Shown: one piece after another, positions 8,574-16,826 of the stretch
Layout of the letters: each line of letters opens with the position of its first letter
Position numbering within the stretch: position 1 is the first letter of the stretch
Assembly: GCF_022348085.1 (NCBI RefSeq)
Contig: NZ_JAKRFN010000012.1
Location: 1-64,000, forward strand
Length of the DNA stretch: 64,000 nucleotides
DNA from: Mycobacterium sp. PSTR-4-N
GTDB taxonomy: Bacteria > Actinomycetota > Actinomycetes > Mycobacteriales > Mycobacteriaceae
Direction: 5' to 3'
The notes under the pieces: model-generated
What the model was told of the DNA's origin: nothing
Seen by the model: only the letters and a program-made list of their open reading frames with translations
Database searches by the model: none
Program-made: the position numbers and the translations under genes

Positions 8574-9080
8574 GTGACCGACCTCGCCACTGTCGAAAAT
8601 TCGATTCGACGACGGTCGTTCGGCACCCTGTCGACGCTCGATAGCAGCGGCAACCCCCACGCGACGGCCGTCACGTACGCAGCGGCCGGTGAAGGCACAA
8701 ACCTGACGTTGTACATCACGACCCGTACTACGAACGTCAAGGTTAAAAACATTCGACGACGCCCACAGGTAGCCTTCGTCATTCCCGTGCCGCACCGCTT
8801 TCTCCCCATGATGCCGCCGGCAGCTGTGCAGTTTGCGGGGTCGGCCACAATACTGAACCACGAAAACGCCGACGCGCGAGGGGCATTCCACGCGGACTGG
8901 TTTCTCCGTCGCATTCTCGCCGCCGAGGAGCGCATCGTCTCTCAGCGTGCTGAGCTGTGCTTCATCGCAGTCCGGCCGAGGCGATGGTTATCCACCTACG
9001 GCATCGGAATGTCGGCCCTCGACATCGTGCGTCATCCGGGCGACGCCATCGGGCGGGCAGACCTGACGGGCGGAAACTAG
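8574..9080 (+). CDS. pyridoxamine 5'-phosphate oxidase-like FMN-binding split-barrel protein
   Basis: 168 residues with the split-barrel pattern: an early FGTLSTLDSSGNPHATAV strand pair, an LYITTRTTNVKVKNIRRRP segment of the kind that holds the FMN phosphate, and a central strand FAGSATIL. Members bind FMN, F420 or haem; the cofactor cannot be chosen here. Start is GTG 8574 with GGAGGAAGGAG just upstream. It stands alone between the transposon scar and a convergent membrane-protein gene 34 bases further on. A stress or xenobiotic-reduction role is only a family-level guess. Confidence 0.75.
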   Translation: MTDLATVENSIRRRSFGTLSTLDSSGNPHATAVTYAAAGEGTNLTLYITTRTTNVKVKNIRRRPQVAFVIPVPHRFLPMMPPAAVQFAGSATILNHENADARGAFHADWFLRRILAAEERIVSQRAELCFIAVRPRRWLSTYGIGMSALDIVRHPGDAIGRADLTGGN

Positions 9081-9114
9081 CCGTCAGGCCGTGGATTGGC
9101 CATACAGACGTAGG

Positions 9115-9999
9115 TCAATGCACATGGTCGTGGTCTTGGTGGTCGTCTAGCGGCGTCGCCGCTGGAAGCGGCTCGCTGATGGGCACGGGCGTAGCCTGCT
9201 CAGGCGCGCCGCCAGAGCCAGCGCCTGGTGCAGGAGCTTCGACTGGGCGCACGGCAGGCGGGGAAGACGTCGGCTCCAAATCGTAATTGTGATGGTCGTC
9301 GACGTGTTCTGCACCGGTTCCGTGATCATCGGAGGCGGGCTCCCCAGCGGGCGCTGCAGGGGATGGTTCAGGATGGCTGTGATGGTCGTCAGTCTGCTCT
9401 GCACCAGGTCCGTGGTGATGAGCCCCTGCTTCAGCGCCGGCTGGGGCGTGGTGGCCGTGCCGTAGACCAGAGGCAGCGCCCACTGTGGACGCCAACGTGA
9501 CGATCCCAATCGCGCCCAGGAGCACCATGGCACTGCCGAAGGCGGGCACCGGTTCTCCTTGAAGGCCGCGGTGCCAGACCCAGCCAGCGCCCATGACGAC
9601 ATAGATCTGAAGCAGCAACGCGCATAGGTCCGCGGCTTGGATCAGTTCGGCTTGACCGGCGTGGGGCCCGAGCGGCGCTCCCGCGGTTCTCGACACGGAC
9701 CAAAGCGCAATAACGGCAAGGTTGACCATGATGCCAAGAGCTAGCACCGGGGTGGTGGTACGGGTGAGTACTAGCCGCGCCCACAACAGTTGGAACAGCG
9801 CGATTGCCGTAAAAAACAGGCCCGCTGGCATCCATTCCTGCCAGTGCGTGGGAACGACGGCGAAGTGGATTACAGAAGCGCCTAGTGAGGCGAGCGCGGC
9901 AAGCCGAGCCGCTAACCGGCTGTCGGTCTTCTTCGCTGTCCTAGGCGCCACCGAACAAGGATGACAGCGCCACCCTAGACACTGGCTGCACGAGGCCAC
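9115..9999 (-). CDS. membrane protein with long His-rich C-terminal tail
   Basis: 294 residues in two halves. Residues about 30-190 form five likely transmembrane helices (for example LASLGASVIHFAVV, FFTAIALFQLLWA, LALGIMVNLAVIAL, AMVLLGAIGIVTLAST). Residues 200-294 are a Pro/Ala/Gly linker studded with HGHH, AHHHGP, DDHHSHP, DDHHNY and a final DHQDHDHVH. The tail looks built to bind divalent metal. No family name is certain. The start may be ATG 9999 or an internal GTG near residue 17. It neighbours metal-resistance genes, which supports but does not prove a metal role. Confidence 0.6.
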   Translation of the reverse strand: MASCSQCLGWRCHPCSVAPRTAKKTDSRLAARLAALASLGASVIHFAVVPTHWQEWMPAGLFFTAIALFQLLWARLVLTRTTTPVLALGIMVNLAVIALWSVSRTAGAPLGPHAGQAELIQAADLCALLLQIYVVMGAGWVWHRGLQGEPVPAFGSAMVLLGAIGIVTLASTVGAASGLRHGHHAPAGAEAGAHHHGPGAEQTDDHHSHPEPSPAAPAGEPASDDHGTGAEHVDDHHNYDLEPTSSPPAVRPVEAPAPGAGSGGAPEQATPVPISEPLPAATPLDDHQDHDHVH

Positions 10000-10233
10000 A
10001 TCTCAACCCGACCGAGATTCATTCGTCATCAACTACTGCCGTCCTACGTAGATGGATCGATGCGACCCTTCGTCTGCGAGTCTCAACCACCGCCGTTTGG
10101 CGATAACCAACACCGGCTTCTCTTGAGACCTCGCCGATGCGGCAGTAGCGCACGTCGCTGTTCGCGTCCGGAACTGGCTCAGATTGTCGACGGGACTACG
10201 CGCGTCACCGTGCGGGGCGCCGAAGGACAGAGG

Positions 10234-11196
10234 TCACATCTGCCTCATGGCGTTGCGCTGCTTGAGCTGTTCGCGCACCACATCCTCGATACGGCCATCG
10301 GGTAGCGACAACACATAGCGCCGCATGACATCCAGCGCAAACTCCTCAATGTCGGCGTAGCTGGCACCGGCAAGCTTGTCGGCGAGGGTGCGCGGCGCCA
10401 TACCGAGGTTCCCGCCGAGCCGCATACGCAGCTGCTCGAGAAAAGTCGTGGCCTGTATGCGCGACGGGGGATGCAGTGCTAACCGCACCTGAAAGCGGCG
10501 CCATGCCGCGCGGTCGAGCAGTTCGCCATGGTTGGTCGCGCAGACGGCGACGACGTGGGAGGGCAAGCGATCGATCTGTAGGAGCAGCGTCGAAACGACG
10601 CGCTTGATCTCGCCGGTTTCGTGCGCGTCGGAGCGCTCCTTGGCGATGGTGTCGAACTCGTCGAAAAAGAGCACGCAGCGCCGAGTCCTTGCGAACTCGA
10701 AAACGTGATCGATTCGACTCGTTGTCTCTCCAAGAAAGCTAGATACAACTCCCTCGTAACGCACGGCGTAGAACGGCACCATCAACTCCGCTGCCAACAC
10801 TTCAGCAAGCGAGGTTTTACCGTTACCAGGCGGACCTTCCAAAAGGATGCGGTTACGCGGTTCCAGGCCGTGGCTGCGGAGAAGCTCGCTACGGTGATGC
10901 TCCTCGATGATCTCGTTCACCGCCGCCGTGACGGCAGGCGCCAGATGCACCTCTGACAATCGCCGTTTAGGCACAATTTCGGTGACCAGATCAGCGACCT
11001 GGCGGGCGGTGTCATCACGGGCGAGCAGGCTGCGAGCACCGGCAGTGGTGATCAATTCGGACAGACGATCAGCCACAAGATGGTGCTGATTGTTGCGCTC
11101 CTCGGCGATGATCGCCTCCACCAGCATGCGAAAGCGGGCGACGTCGCCACGCTGCTGCGCCTCGACCAGATCAATCACTAGGTCAGACCTCGCCAT
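10234..11196 (-). CDS. AAA+ family ATPase
   Basis: 320 residues. The N-terminal part (about 1-95) is helical and charged; the AAA+ module follows with Walker A GPPGNGKTS, Walker B VLFFDEFD, sensor-1 ATNH and a C-terminal lid containing ASYADIEEFALD. Start ATG 11196 is chosen because AAGGAGGGG precedes it. As I recall, ATPases of this type are often encoded beside a subtilisin-like S8 peptidase and are suspected to act as a protein-quality or defence pair; no such peptidase is present here on either side. It is therefore listed as an orphan. It could still act alone. Confidence 0.75.
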   Translation of the reverse strand: MARSDLVIDLVEAQQRGDVARFRMLVEAIIAEERNNQHHLVADRLSELITTAGARSLLARDDTARQVADLVTEIVPKRRLSEVHLAPAVTAAVNEIIEEHHRSELLRSHGLEPRNRILLEGPPGNGKTSLAEVLAAELMVPFYAVRYEGVVSSFLGETTSRIDHVFEFARTRRCVLFFDEFDTIAKERSDAHETGEIKRVVSTLLLQIDRLPSHVVAVCATNHGELLDRAAWRRFQVRLALHPPSRIQATTFLEQLRMRLGGNLGMAPRTLADKLAGASYADIEEFALDVMRRYVLSLPDGRIEDVVREQLKQRNAMRQM

Positions 11197-11703
11197 GTGG
11201 CCCCTCCTTGCGCAATGCGCTCGCTCGATCATTGCAGATGCGTTCACCACCGCGGGTTCGGCGCCGTACTGTGTCGTGCCCGCTAGCAGCGCCAACAGCG
11301 CTCAGATAGTTGTCCGAGTTCTGCCGTAGTGTTCTTCGACCGCCCTGCGGCCACTGATCGCACGGGTGGCTTGTCGCCAGCTACCCGGGAGTGTCTCAGA
11401 GGCGTATTGGTGCGCCGGGCGGTCACGCTCGTCGGCGTTGGTCTAGTTCCGGACAGCAGGCCCCGCGACGCTCTGCGTGTCGGTGAGGCGAAGCTGCGTT
11501 GGCACGGCAGCAGCGCTGAGGTGTCGAGCTGGTCGCGGCCGTGACAGGCCTTCCGGTCACCGGTTTCGTCGTGGTTCACGTCGACAAAGACGCTGATGAC
11601 CGCCGACATCGACGAAAGTGCATGGAGTTTCTTCTGCCGCACTTGGCGTTGATGCCGTGCCCACCGGCGAGCCGATCTTGGAGCTGGACACTCGGTCACT
11701 TCT
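11197..11703. other. gene-free stretch
   Basis: About 500 bases between the AAA+ ATPase start and a decayed gene. Open frames exist on both strands but none has a recognisable domain, a ribosome site and plausible composition. The part next to 11196 must hold the promoter of the ATPase gene. Confidence 0.4.
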
Positions 11704-11963
11704 GAGGACGTCGACCACGCGACACAGCGCGCCGAGGAAGCGAGACAGCGCGCCGAAACGCCCACCTGTCCGCAGCCCATCTCCACGAACAGGCCGGCGA
11801 CGCACATCAGCGGGCAGCCGAGGTTCACGACCAAGCACCGTCAGCAGGCGTCGGAGACGTCACTGCGCACAAGGCCAAAGCTCAACGTCATCGCAGAGCG
11901 GCCACTTCCGATCGAGAGGCCGCTTCGCGCGACTACTACGACGCCGAGCAAGAACGTCACTAG
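11704..11963 (+). pseudogene. decayed gene fragment, His/Ala/Glu-rich coiled protein
   Basis: Two overlapping frames each show part of one charged helical protein: an early frame with a TQRAEEARQRAE segment, then from about 11754 a second frame with HLSAAHLHEQAGDAHQRAAE and a tail RDYYDAEQERH before the TAG at 11961-11963. The pattern resembles small mycobacterial proteins with repeated HE/AAE helices. A frameshift near 11750 joins the two parts and no start codon is evident, so I read it as a remnant. Confidence 0.4.
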
Positions 11964-11996
11964 TTGACTGTCTCGTTTCTGAAAATTTGAGACCAA

Positions 11997-12407
11997 TCAG
12001 TTCCTGTCTTGATTCATCGAGACGAAGATTAGACCCCTGTCGTCTCGAACGGGTCTCGGCTTCACCCGTTGCTTGATGGCGGCGGCGAGGTCGTCTGGGA
12101 TGGGCATGGGTGTCATGAGGCCCGCGTTGACGCGGCCGGTGTTGCCGACCGGGTAGCGGCCAGTCATCGAGCCGGGGGCGGCGACGATGAGGCGCAGGAC
12201 TTGGCCGATGGCTTCGCGGCGGTCGTGTTGGCGAAGTGCGAGCGCCAGCATGGCGGCGTGGTTGCAGGTGTGCAACCAGGGACTTGGTTGGGAGACGATG
12301 TGTGCCCGCTCCAAGTGTCGCCACCGGGTCGCGGGGTCTGCGGCGTGTTTCGCGGCGGTCATTTCCGCTCGGTAGACCTTGCGGGCCTGCTCACTGATTC
12401 GTGGCAT
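11997..12407 (-). CDS. DUF3703 family protein
   Basis: 136 residues. The core matches DUF3703: WRHLERAHIVSQPSPWLHTCNHAAMLALALRQHDRREAIGQ in broken segments, with conserved His and a GQVLRL helix. The function is unknown; the family is repeatedly found next to heavy-metal efflux genes. Start ATG 12407 has AGGAG 9 bases before it, so the longer frame reaching into the neighbouring ATPase is rejected. It follows the SPC-type ATPase by 37 bases on the same strand, making it the third gene of an arsR-ATPase-DUF3703 operon. Confidence 0.8.
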   Translation of the reverse strand: MPRISEQARKVYRAEMTAAKHAADPATRWRHLERAHIVSQPSPWLHTCNHAAMLALALRQHDRREAIGQVLRLIVAAPGSMTGRYPVGNTGRVNAGLMTPMPIPDDLAAAIKQRVKPRPVRDDRGLIFVSMNQDRN

Positions 12408-12444
12408 TGAGTTGGCTCCTGTCGTGGGGATGAGCTTGGTGGGG

Positions 12445-14580
12445 CTATCGGCGGCTGGTCCGCTTGGTGGGTGCGGTCGTGCCGTTGACGGCCGGTGGAG
12501 ATGCGGTGGGGGCGCAGCAGTCGCACCCGTGCTCATCCTGTGCCGGGGCTGGGGTGATCAGGGAAAGGCTGATGCTGGTGGCGGGGGTCTGCGCGGACTG
12601 TAGAGGGCTGCAGCAGGGGTCGTCGAGGACGGGTGCTGGGCCGATGTCGAGGGTGTGGGTTGTGGTTCGCGGGGTTGTCGCTGTGACGCCGGGAAGGGCG
12701 GTGATGCGGGCGGAGCGGATGGCGTTGAGGATGACGAATATTTCGGTGGTTTCGTGGATCAGGACCACGGTGGCCAGGCCCAGGACGCCGAAGGCGGCCA
12801 GCGGTATCAGGACGGCGATGATGGCCAGCGAGAACGCGATGTTCTGCACCATGATCCGGCGGGCGTGGCGCGAGTGGGCCAGCACCTGGGGTAGGTGCCG
12901 AAGGTCCTCGCCCATCAGGGCGACGTCGGCGGTTTCGATGGCGACGTCGGTGCCCATGGCGCCCATGGCGATGCCGATGTCGGCGGTGGCCAGCGCGGGG
13001 GCGTCGTTGATGCCGTCGCCGACCATGGCGATGGGTCGGCCCGTGGAGAGGGTCGGCAGCAGGGCTGCCTTGTCTTCGGGTAGCAGCTCGGAGTGCACGG
13101 TGGTGATGCCGGCGTCGGCGGCCACCGTGTCCGCGGTGCGGGTGTTGTCGCCGGTGAGCATGGCCACCGTGATGCCCATTCGCTTCAACAGACGGACGGC
13201 TTCGGCGGCTTCGGGGCGAAGTTCATCGCGCACGGCGATGGCGGCGACCGGCTGGTCGTCGCGGGCGAGCACCACCACGGTGGCGCCGGCGGCCTGCAAC
13301 CGCTCCACGTCAGCGGCGAGTGGTCCGGGGGCGACCCAGGAGGGTTTCCCCAGGCGCAGCCGGTGGCCGTCGAGGTCACCGTGCAGGCCGTGGCCAGCCA
13401 GTGCGGTCACATCGCTGGCGGCCGGCGAGTCGCCGGCGGCGGTCAGGATCGCTTGAGCCAGTGGGTGTTCGCTGCGCATCTCCAGGGCCGCTGCCCACCG
13501 CAGGGCGTCGGCGTCGCTGAGGTCGTCGGTGGTGATCACCTCGACGACGCGGGGCTGGTTGCGGGTGAGCGTGCCGGTCTTGTCGAGGGCGACGACGGTG
13601 ATGCGGCCAAGTTCTTCCACCGCCGCGCCACCCTTGATCAGGGCGCCGTGGCGGGTGGCGGCCCCGATGGCCGCGACCACGGTCAACGGGACCGCGATCG
13701 CCAGTGCGCACGGTGAGGCGGCCACGAGCACCACCAGTGCCCGTTCCAGCCACAGCATCGGATCACCCAACACCGCGCCCACCGCGGCGATCACCGCGGC
13801 CAACGCCATGATCGCCGGCACCAGCGGACGGGCGATCCGATCCGCCATTCGTTGCCCGGCGCCCTTGCGTTCCTGGGCTTGCTCGACGATGTGCACGATC
13901 CGCGCCAGGGAACTGTCGGCGGCCGGGGCGGTGACCTCGACCTCTATCGCTCCGCCGCCGTTGATGGCACCGGCGAACACGTCGCTGCCGGGCCCGGCTT
14001 CCACGGGCACCGATTCGCCGGTGATCGCCGACAGGTCCAGGCTCGTCTGACCGGCTCGGATGGTGCCATCGGTGGCGGCGCGTTCACCGGGACGGATCAC
14101 CATGACGTCACCGATGACGAGATCCTGGGGGGCAACGGTCGTCTCGATGCCGTCCCGCAGCACCGAGGCCTTCGGCGGCACCAGCGACAACAGGGAGCGC
14201 AGCCCGCGACGGGTCCGGCTGACGGCGTAGTGCTCCAAGCCCTCGGCGATCGAGAACAGGATGCCCAGCAAGGCGGCCTCGGCGAACTGACCCAACGCGA
14301 CTGCGCCGATCGCGGCGATCGTCATCAACGTGCCGACCCCGATACGGCCATGCCGCAGATTACGCACCGCATCGGGCACGAACGTGATCGCGCCGGCAGC
14401 GACTGCAGCCAGCTCGACGGCGTGTGCGATGCCCTCGTAGCCGACCCGCCCGGCAATCCAGCTCACAGCGAGCAGCACCGCGGCCAGCGCCGCGAACTGC
14501 AATTCCCGTATTTGCCAAAGCCTTTCGGGACCCGCGTCGGGTTCGACGTCGTTGCGTGGCCCGCAGCACGCATCAGACAC
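12445..14580 (-). CDS. heavy-metal P1B-type ATPase (SPC motif), probable Cd/Zn/Pb/Co exporter
   Basis: 711 residues. The membrane metal site is SPC at 289-291, not CPC; DKTGT places the phosphorylated aspartate at 333; TGESVP and GDGINDAP are intact. Near the end a helix reads LIHETTEIF, reminiscent of the HEGGT motif of P1B-4 pumps (CtpD/CtpJ). Instead of an HMA domain it has ACCGP at residues 4-8 and a Cys-rich C-terminal tail with DDPCCSP and GCDCCAP. Start GTG 14580 overlaps the repressor gene by 8 bases. The CadC-like repressor suggests Cd/Pb/Zn, the SPC motif Co/Fe/Zn; the ion stays open. Confidence 0.85.
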   Translation of the reverse strand: MSDACCGPRNDVEPDAGPERLWQIRELQFAALAAVLLAVSWIAGRVGYEGIAHAVELAAVAAGAITFVPDAVRNLRHGRIGVGTLMTIAAIGAVALGQFAEAALLGILFSIAEGLEHYAVSRTRRGLRSLLSLVPPKASVLRDGIETTVAPQDLVIGDVMVIRPGERAATDGTIRAGQTSLDLSAITGESVPVEAGPGSDVFAGAINGGGAIEVEVTAPAADSSLARIVHIVEQAQERKGAGQRMADRIARPLVPAIMALAAVIAAVGAVLGDPMLWLERALVVLVAASPCALAIAVPLTVVAAIGAATRHGALIKGGAAVEELGRITVVALDKTGTLTRNQPRVVEVITTDDLSDADALRWAAALEMRSEHPLAQAILTAAGDSPAASDVTALAGHGLHGDLDGHRLRLGKPSWVAPGPLAADVERLQAAGATVVVLARDDQPVAAIAVRDELRPEAAEAVRLLKRMGITVAMLTGDNTRTADTVAADAGITTVHSELLPEDKAALLPTLSTGRPIAMVGDGINDAPALATADIGIAMGAMGTDVAIETADVALMGEDLRHLPQVLAHSRHARRIMVQNIAFSLAIIAVLIPLAAFGVLGLATVVLIHETTEIFVILNAIRSARITALPGVTATTPRTTTHTLDIGPAPVLDDPCCSPLQSAQTPATSISLSLITPAPAQDEHGCDCCAPTASPPAVNGTTAPTKRTSRR

Positions 14581-14962
14581 GATTGGCTTCCTTAGCGCTA
14601 GTTGCGGCCACGCTCGGCAAAACAGCTGCGGTTAACTCGCGTCCGCGCTCGGTCAGCTGATACATGACCAACTTGCCCTGACGGCGCGACGACACCAGCG
14701 CCGCGTTCTTGAGCTGGCGCAGATGGTGGGACACCAAGCCTTGCGGCTGTCCGACCACCCAGGCCATATCGCACACGCACAATTCGTCGCCGGCCGCCAG
14801 GGCGGCCGCAATGGACAACCGGGTCGCATCGCTGAGGCCGCGCGCCGCCGCGGCGGCGGCCTGGACGGTGGCGCTGTCGGGCACCGTGGCGCGAATGGAC
14901 TCCGCGTGGGGCAGGTTCAGGCAGAGCAGATCGCAGGTATCCACCGGTTCACTCATATCCAT
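14573..14962 (-). CDS. ArsR/SmtB-family metal-sensing repressor, CadC-like
   Basis: 129 residues of winged-helix ArsR type. The recognition region is QGLVSHHLRQLKNAALV. Metal ligands seem to be the N-terminal pair in TCDLLCLN and the ELCVCD motif near residue 60, the arrangement of the alpha-3N site of CadC that binds Cd(II), Pb(II) or Zn(II). It should repress its own operon (ATPase and DUF3703 gene) and perhaps the divergent dsbA-like gene. Start ATG is at 14962 or 14956; the second lies within the dyad that also holds the divergent start. Confidence 0.88.
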   Translation of the reverse strand: MDMSEPVDTCDLLCLNLPHAESIRATVPDSATVQAAAAAARGLSDATRLSIAAALAAGDELCVCDMAWVVGQPQGLVSHHLRQLKNAALVSSRRQGKLVMYQLTERGRELTAAVLPSVAATSAKEANRV

Positions 14963-14983
14963 ATACTAAAGTACGTCGATATG
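14954..14983. promoter_or_regulatory. divergent promoter/operator between arsR and the DsbA-like gene
   Basis: CATATC at 14954-14959 and GATATG at 14978-14983 form an outer dyad whose two ends are the start codons of the divergent genes. Between them TATACT (14962-14967) is a good -10 element for the plus strand, leaving room for a leader of only about 7 bases. AT-rich dyads of this kind are typical ArsR-family sites. Binding here would cover both starts at once. Confidence 0.5.
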
Positions 14984-15664
14984 AACATGAAAGGTCTCGG
15001 AGCGATCCTGACCAACACCCGCGTTCTGCTGACCGTCTTCGTTATCGCGTTAGCAACGATCGGGACCGCGGTGTTCCTCTCGGTCCGAGGAACCGACTCG
15101 GCGCCTCCGATTCAACTTGATGGGGCAGCCGGACAGACGGTCCGAGACAACAGTCACCGGCTCAACTCGGTACCCGACAGCGACGCCTACTTCGTGGAAT
15201 TCCTCGATTTCGAGTGCGAGGGCTGTCGCGCGGTGTATCCCGCCATTGAGCAGCTGCGCGCCGAGTACGGCGATCGGGTGAACTTCGTGCTGCGCTACTT
15301 CCCGCTGCGCTCGCACTTCAACGCCGAGCGCGCCGCACGCGCGGTCGAGGCCGCCGCCCAACAAGGCCAACTCGAACCCATGTACCGGAAAATGTATGAG
15401 ACACAAGCAGAATGGGGCGAGCAGCAGACTCCCGCCGACGACGTATTCCGCGGCTTCGCCCAGCAACTCGGCCTGGACATGAGCGCATTCGACGACACCT
15501 ACAACGACCCGGCCACCCTGGAACGCATCCAGCTCGACATCGCCGACGGCACCGCATTAGGCGTGCAAGGAACCCCGACCTTCTTCCTCAACGGCGAACG
15601 CATCCAGCCGCGCAGTTATGAAGACCTCTCCACAGCGCTTGACCAGGCTTTGGTGCGCGGATAG
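14981..15664 (+). CDS. membrane-anchored DsbA/thioredoxin-fold oxidoreductase
   Basis: 227 residues. A single hydrophobic segment at about 10-34 anchors the protein with the catalytic part outside. The active site is CEGC (FECEGCRAVYPA), the fold's cis-proline lies in VQGTPTFFLNG, and the helical insertion between them is of DsbA type. Such proteins make or isomerise disulfides in exported proteins. Start ATG 14981 (or 14987) has no ribosome site, which fits a leaderless or near-leaderless transcript. It is divergent from the CadC-like repressor, suggesting metal-induced expression to protect or oxidise cysteine-rich exported proteins such as that at 15871-16419. Confidence 0.85.
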   Translation: MNMKGLGAILTNTRVLLTVFVIALATIGTAVFLSVRGTDSAPPIQLDGAAGQTVRDNSHRLNSVPDSDAYFVEFLDFECEGCRAVYPAIEQLRAEYGDRVNFVLRYFPLRSHFNAERAARAVEAAAQQGQLEPMYRKMYETQAEWGEQQTPADDVFRGFAQQLGLDMSAFDDTYNDPATLERIQLDIADGTALGVQGTPTFFLNGERIQPRSYEDLSTALDQALVRG

Positions 15665-15819
15665 ACGTCTGTCTCGTATCTACTGAACGGCATCGGTTGC
15701 CTCACGTGGCAAGGGCGTGGAAAGAAGACCCTTAAGAATATTCGGCCTGGTTTATCAGATCCCTGGCTCGCTTTCATCGCAACCTGGCAGACCTGCAGCG
15801 CGTGACCCATGGTTTCACC

Positions 15820-15854
15820 GTCTGGCCCGCCCGCCACACGGGTCGGCCGCCAGA
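15820..15854. terminator. inverted repeat between convergent genes, possible bidirectional terminator
   Basis: GTCTGGC at 15820-15826 pairs with GCCAGAC at 15848-15854, with a GC-rich interior that can extend the stem imperfectly. It lies between the convergent dsbA-like gene and the MPT63-like gene. There is no T-run, as is common for mycobacterial stem-loops, so the terminator role is a guess. Confidence 0.3.
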
Positions 15855-15870
15855 CAATGGCTGCTCGTCC

Positions 15871-16419
15871 CTACATCTTTCCCGCACAGCAGGGGCACGG
15901 TTCCTTCATGTTGGCGCAGCAAGGGCATGCGTCCATCGGCATCGCCATCATCGTCTCGCCGCAGCACCACATCAGTGGCCTGGCGCCACCGGCGGTGTAC
16001 GTGACCGCCATGGGGTACTCGCTGGTGACGTCAAAGTAGATCTTGCCGGTGGCCGTCTGCCCTTGAGTCAAGGTGGCCGGGGAAATTCCCCGCGGGCTGG
16101 CCATCTGCCACAGCGCTGGGTAGCGGGCGCCTACAGAGGTTGCGGCGAAGTTGGGGATTACCGGTGTCGAAGTGCCCAAGATCGCCGTCACCGTCGCGGT
16201 CGCTTCCCACAGCTGGCCGGCCACCGGGAAGTCAGGCACATCACCGCTTTTCTTCAGATCCGCGACCGACCAACTCTGAATGCCACCACCGTCCGCTACC
16301 TGCTGATGCGCTCCAAAGCGGTGCAAACAGTGCTCCGCCGCCGACGCCGCCCCAGCCGAGCCCAGTCCCGCCATCGGCGCCATCACAGCCAATACCGCCA
16401 TCAAACAGAACTTGAGCAC
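15871..16419 (-). CDS. exported MPT63-like protein (DUF1942) with Cys-rich metal-binding tail
   Basis: 182 residues. Residues 1-28 are a signal peptide. The body matches the MPT63 family of secreted mycobacterial antigens: WSVADLKKS, FPVAGQLWEATATV, LWQMASP and QGQTATGKIYFDV are close to MPT63 counterparts. After the Ig-like domain, where MPT63 ends, this protein adds about 30 residues with WCCGE, MMAMPMDACPCC, ANMKEPCPCC and a final AGKM: eight cysteines and six methionines. Such a tail is suited to Cu(I) or another soft metal. Start GTG 16419 has AGGGAG 6 bases upstream. Confidence 0.82.
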   Translation of the reverse strand: MLKFCLMAVLAVMAPMAGLGSAGAASAAEHCLHRFGAHQQVADGGGIQSWSVADLKKSGDVPDFPVAGQLWEATATVTAILGTSTPVIPNFAATSVGARYPALWQMASPRGISPATLTQGQTATGKIYFDVTSEYPMAVTYTAGGARPLMWCCGETMMAMPMDACPCCANMKEPCPCCAGKM

Positions 16420-16826
16420 ATCTACTCCCTACCGTGGGGCCCGGCAAAGTAATCGCCTCGCGTCTACAACCTACGTACCGAGATAGTAGATGATGTCAGA
16501 AGCCGATCGACATGGCCTTGCCCTGGGCTCCTATGACGACGGTTGACACCCGCCGCTGAATCGGAAGAGGTCGCCACGCGGTCAAGCACCATCGCCACTT
16601 GCCGGTCAACCGTCTGCAACTCTTCCCGCCGCGCCCGAAATCAGGAGCACCTTCGCTATCTGTAATCAGCAAATGCTTCGCCGCCGACACCCAGCTCATC
16701 ACTGGCGTCGTTAGTGGGCGGCGTCGCGTCGGGCCGGGTCGGTCCGGCGTCGAAGGCGGCCATTTCAACGTAAGGCCGGTTACTGTCAGCGCAACCGGAA
16801 ACAAGTTTTTGACCGGAGGTATTGAC
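16420..16826. other. gene-free stretch
   Basis: About 400 bases between the MPT63-like gene and the methyltransferase gene, which diverge from it. It must contain both promoters. I see no palindromic metal operator like those elsewhere in the island, no RNA gene and no credible reading frame. Confidence 0.4.

Noticed and set aside
11618-12076. 152-codon plus-strand frame
   Set aside because: Arg/Ser-rich shadow; the neighbouring frame over 11754-11963 has real protein character and fits a decayed gene.
15697-15712. TTGCC/GGCAA inverted repeat after the DsbA-like gene as terminator
   Set aside because: The stem is only five bases with no T-run; the longer dyad at 15820-15854 is a better candidate and even that is weak.
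16496-16804. 102-codon minus-strand frame before the methyltransferase gene
   Set aside because: No domain pattern, no ribosome site and low-complexity Pro/Arg content; the stretch is better left as promoter DNA.
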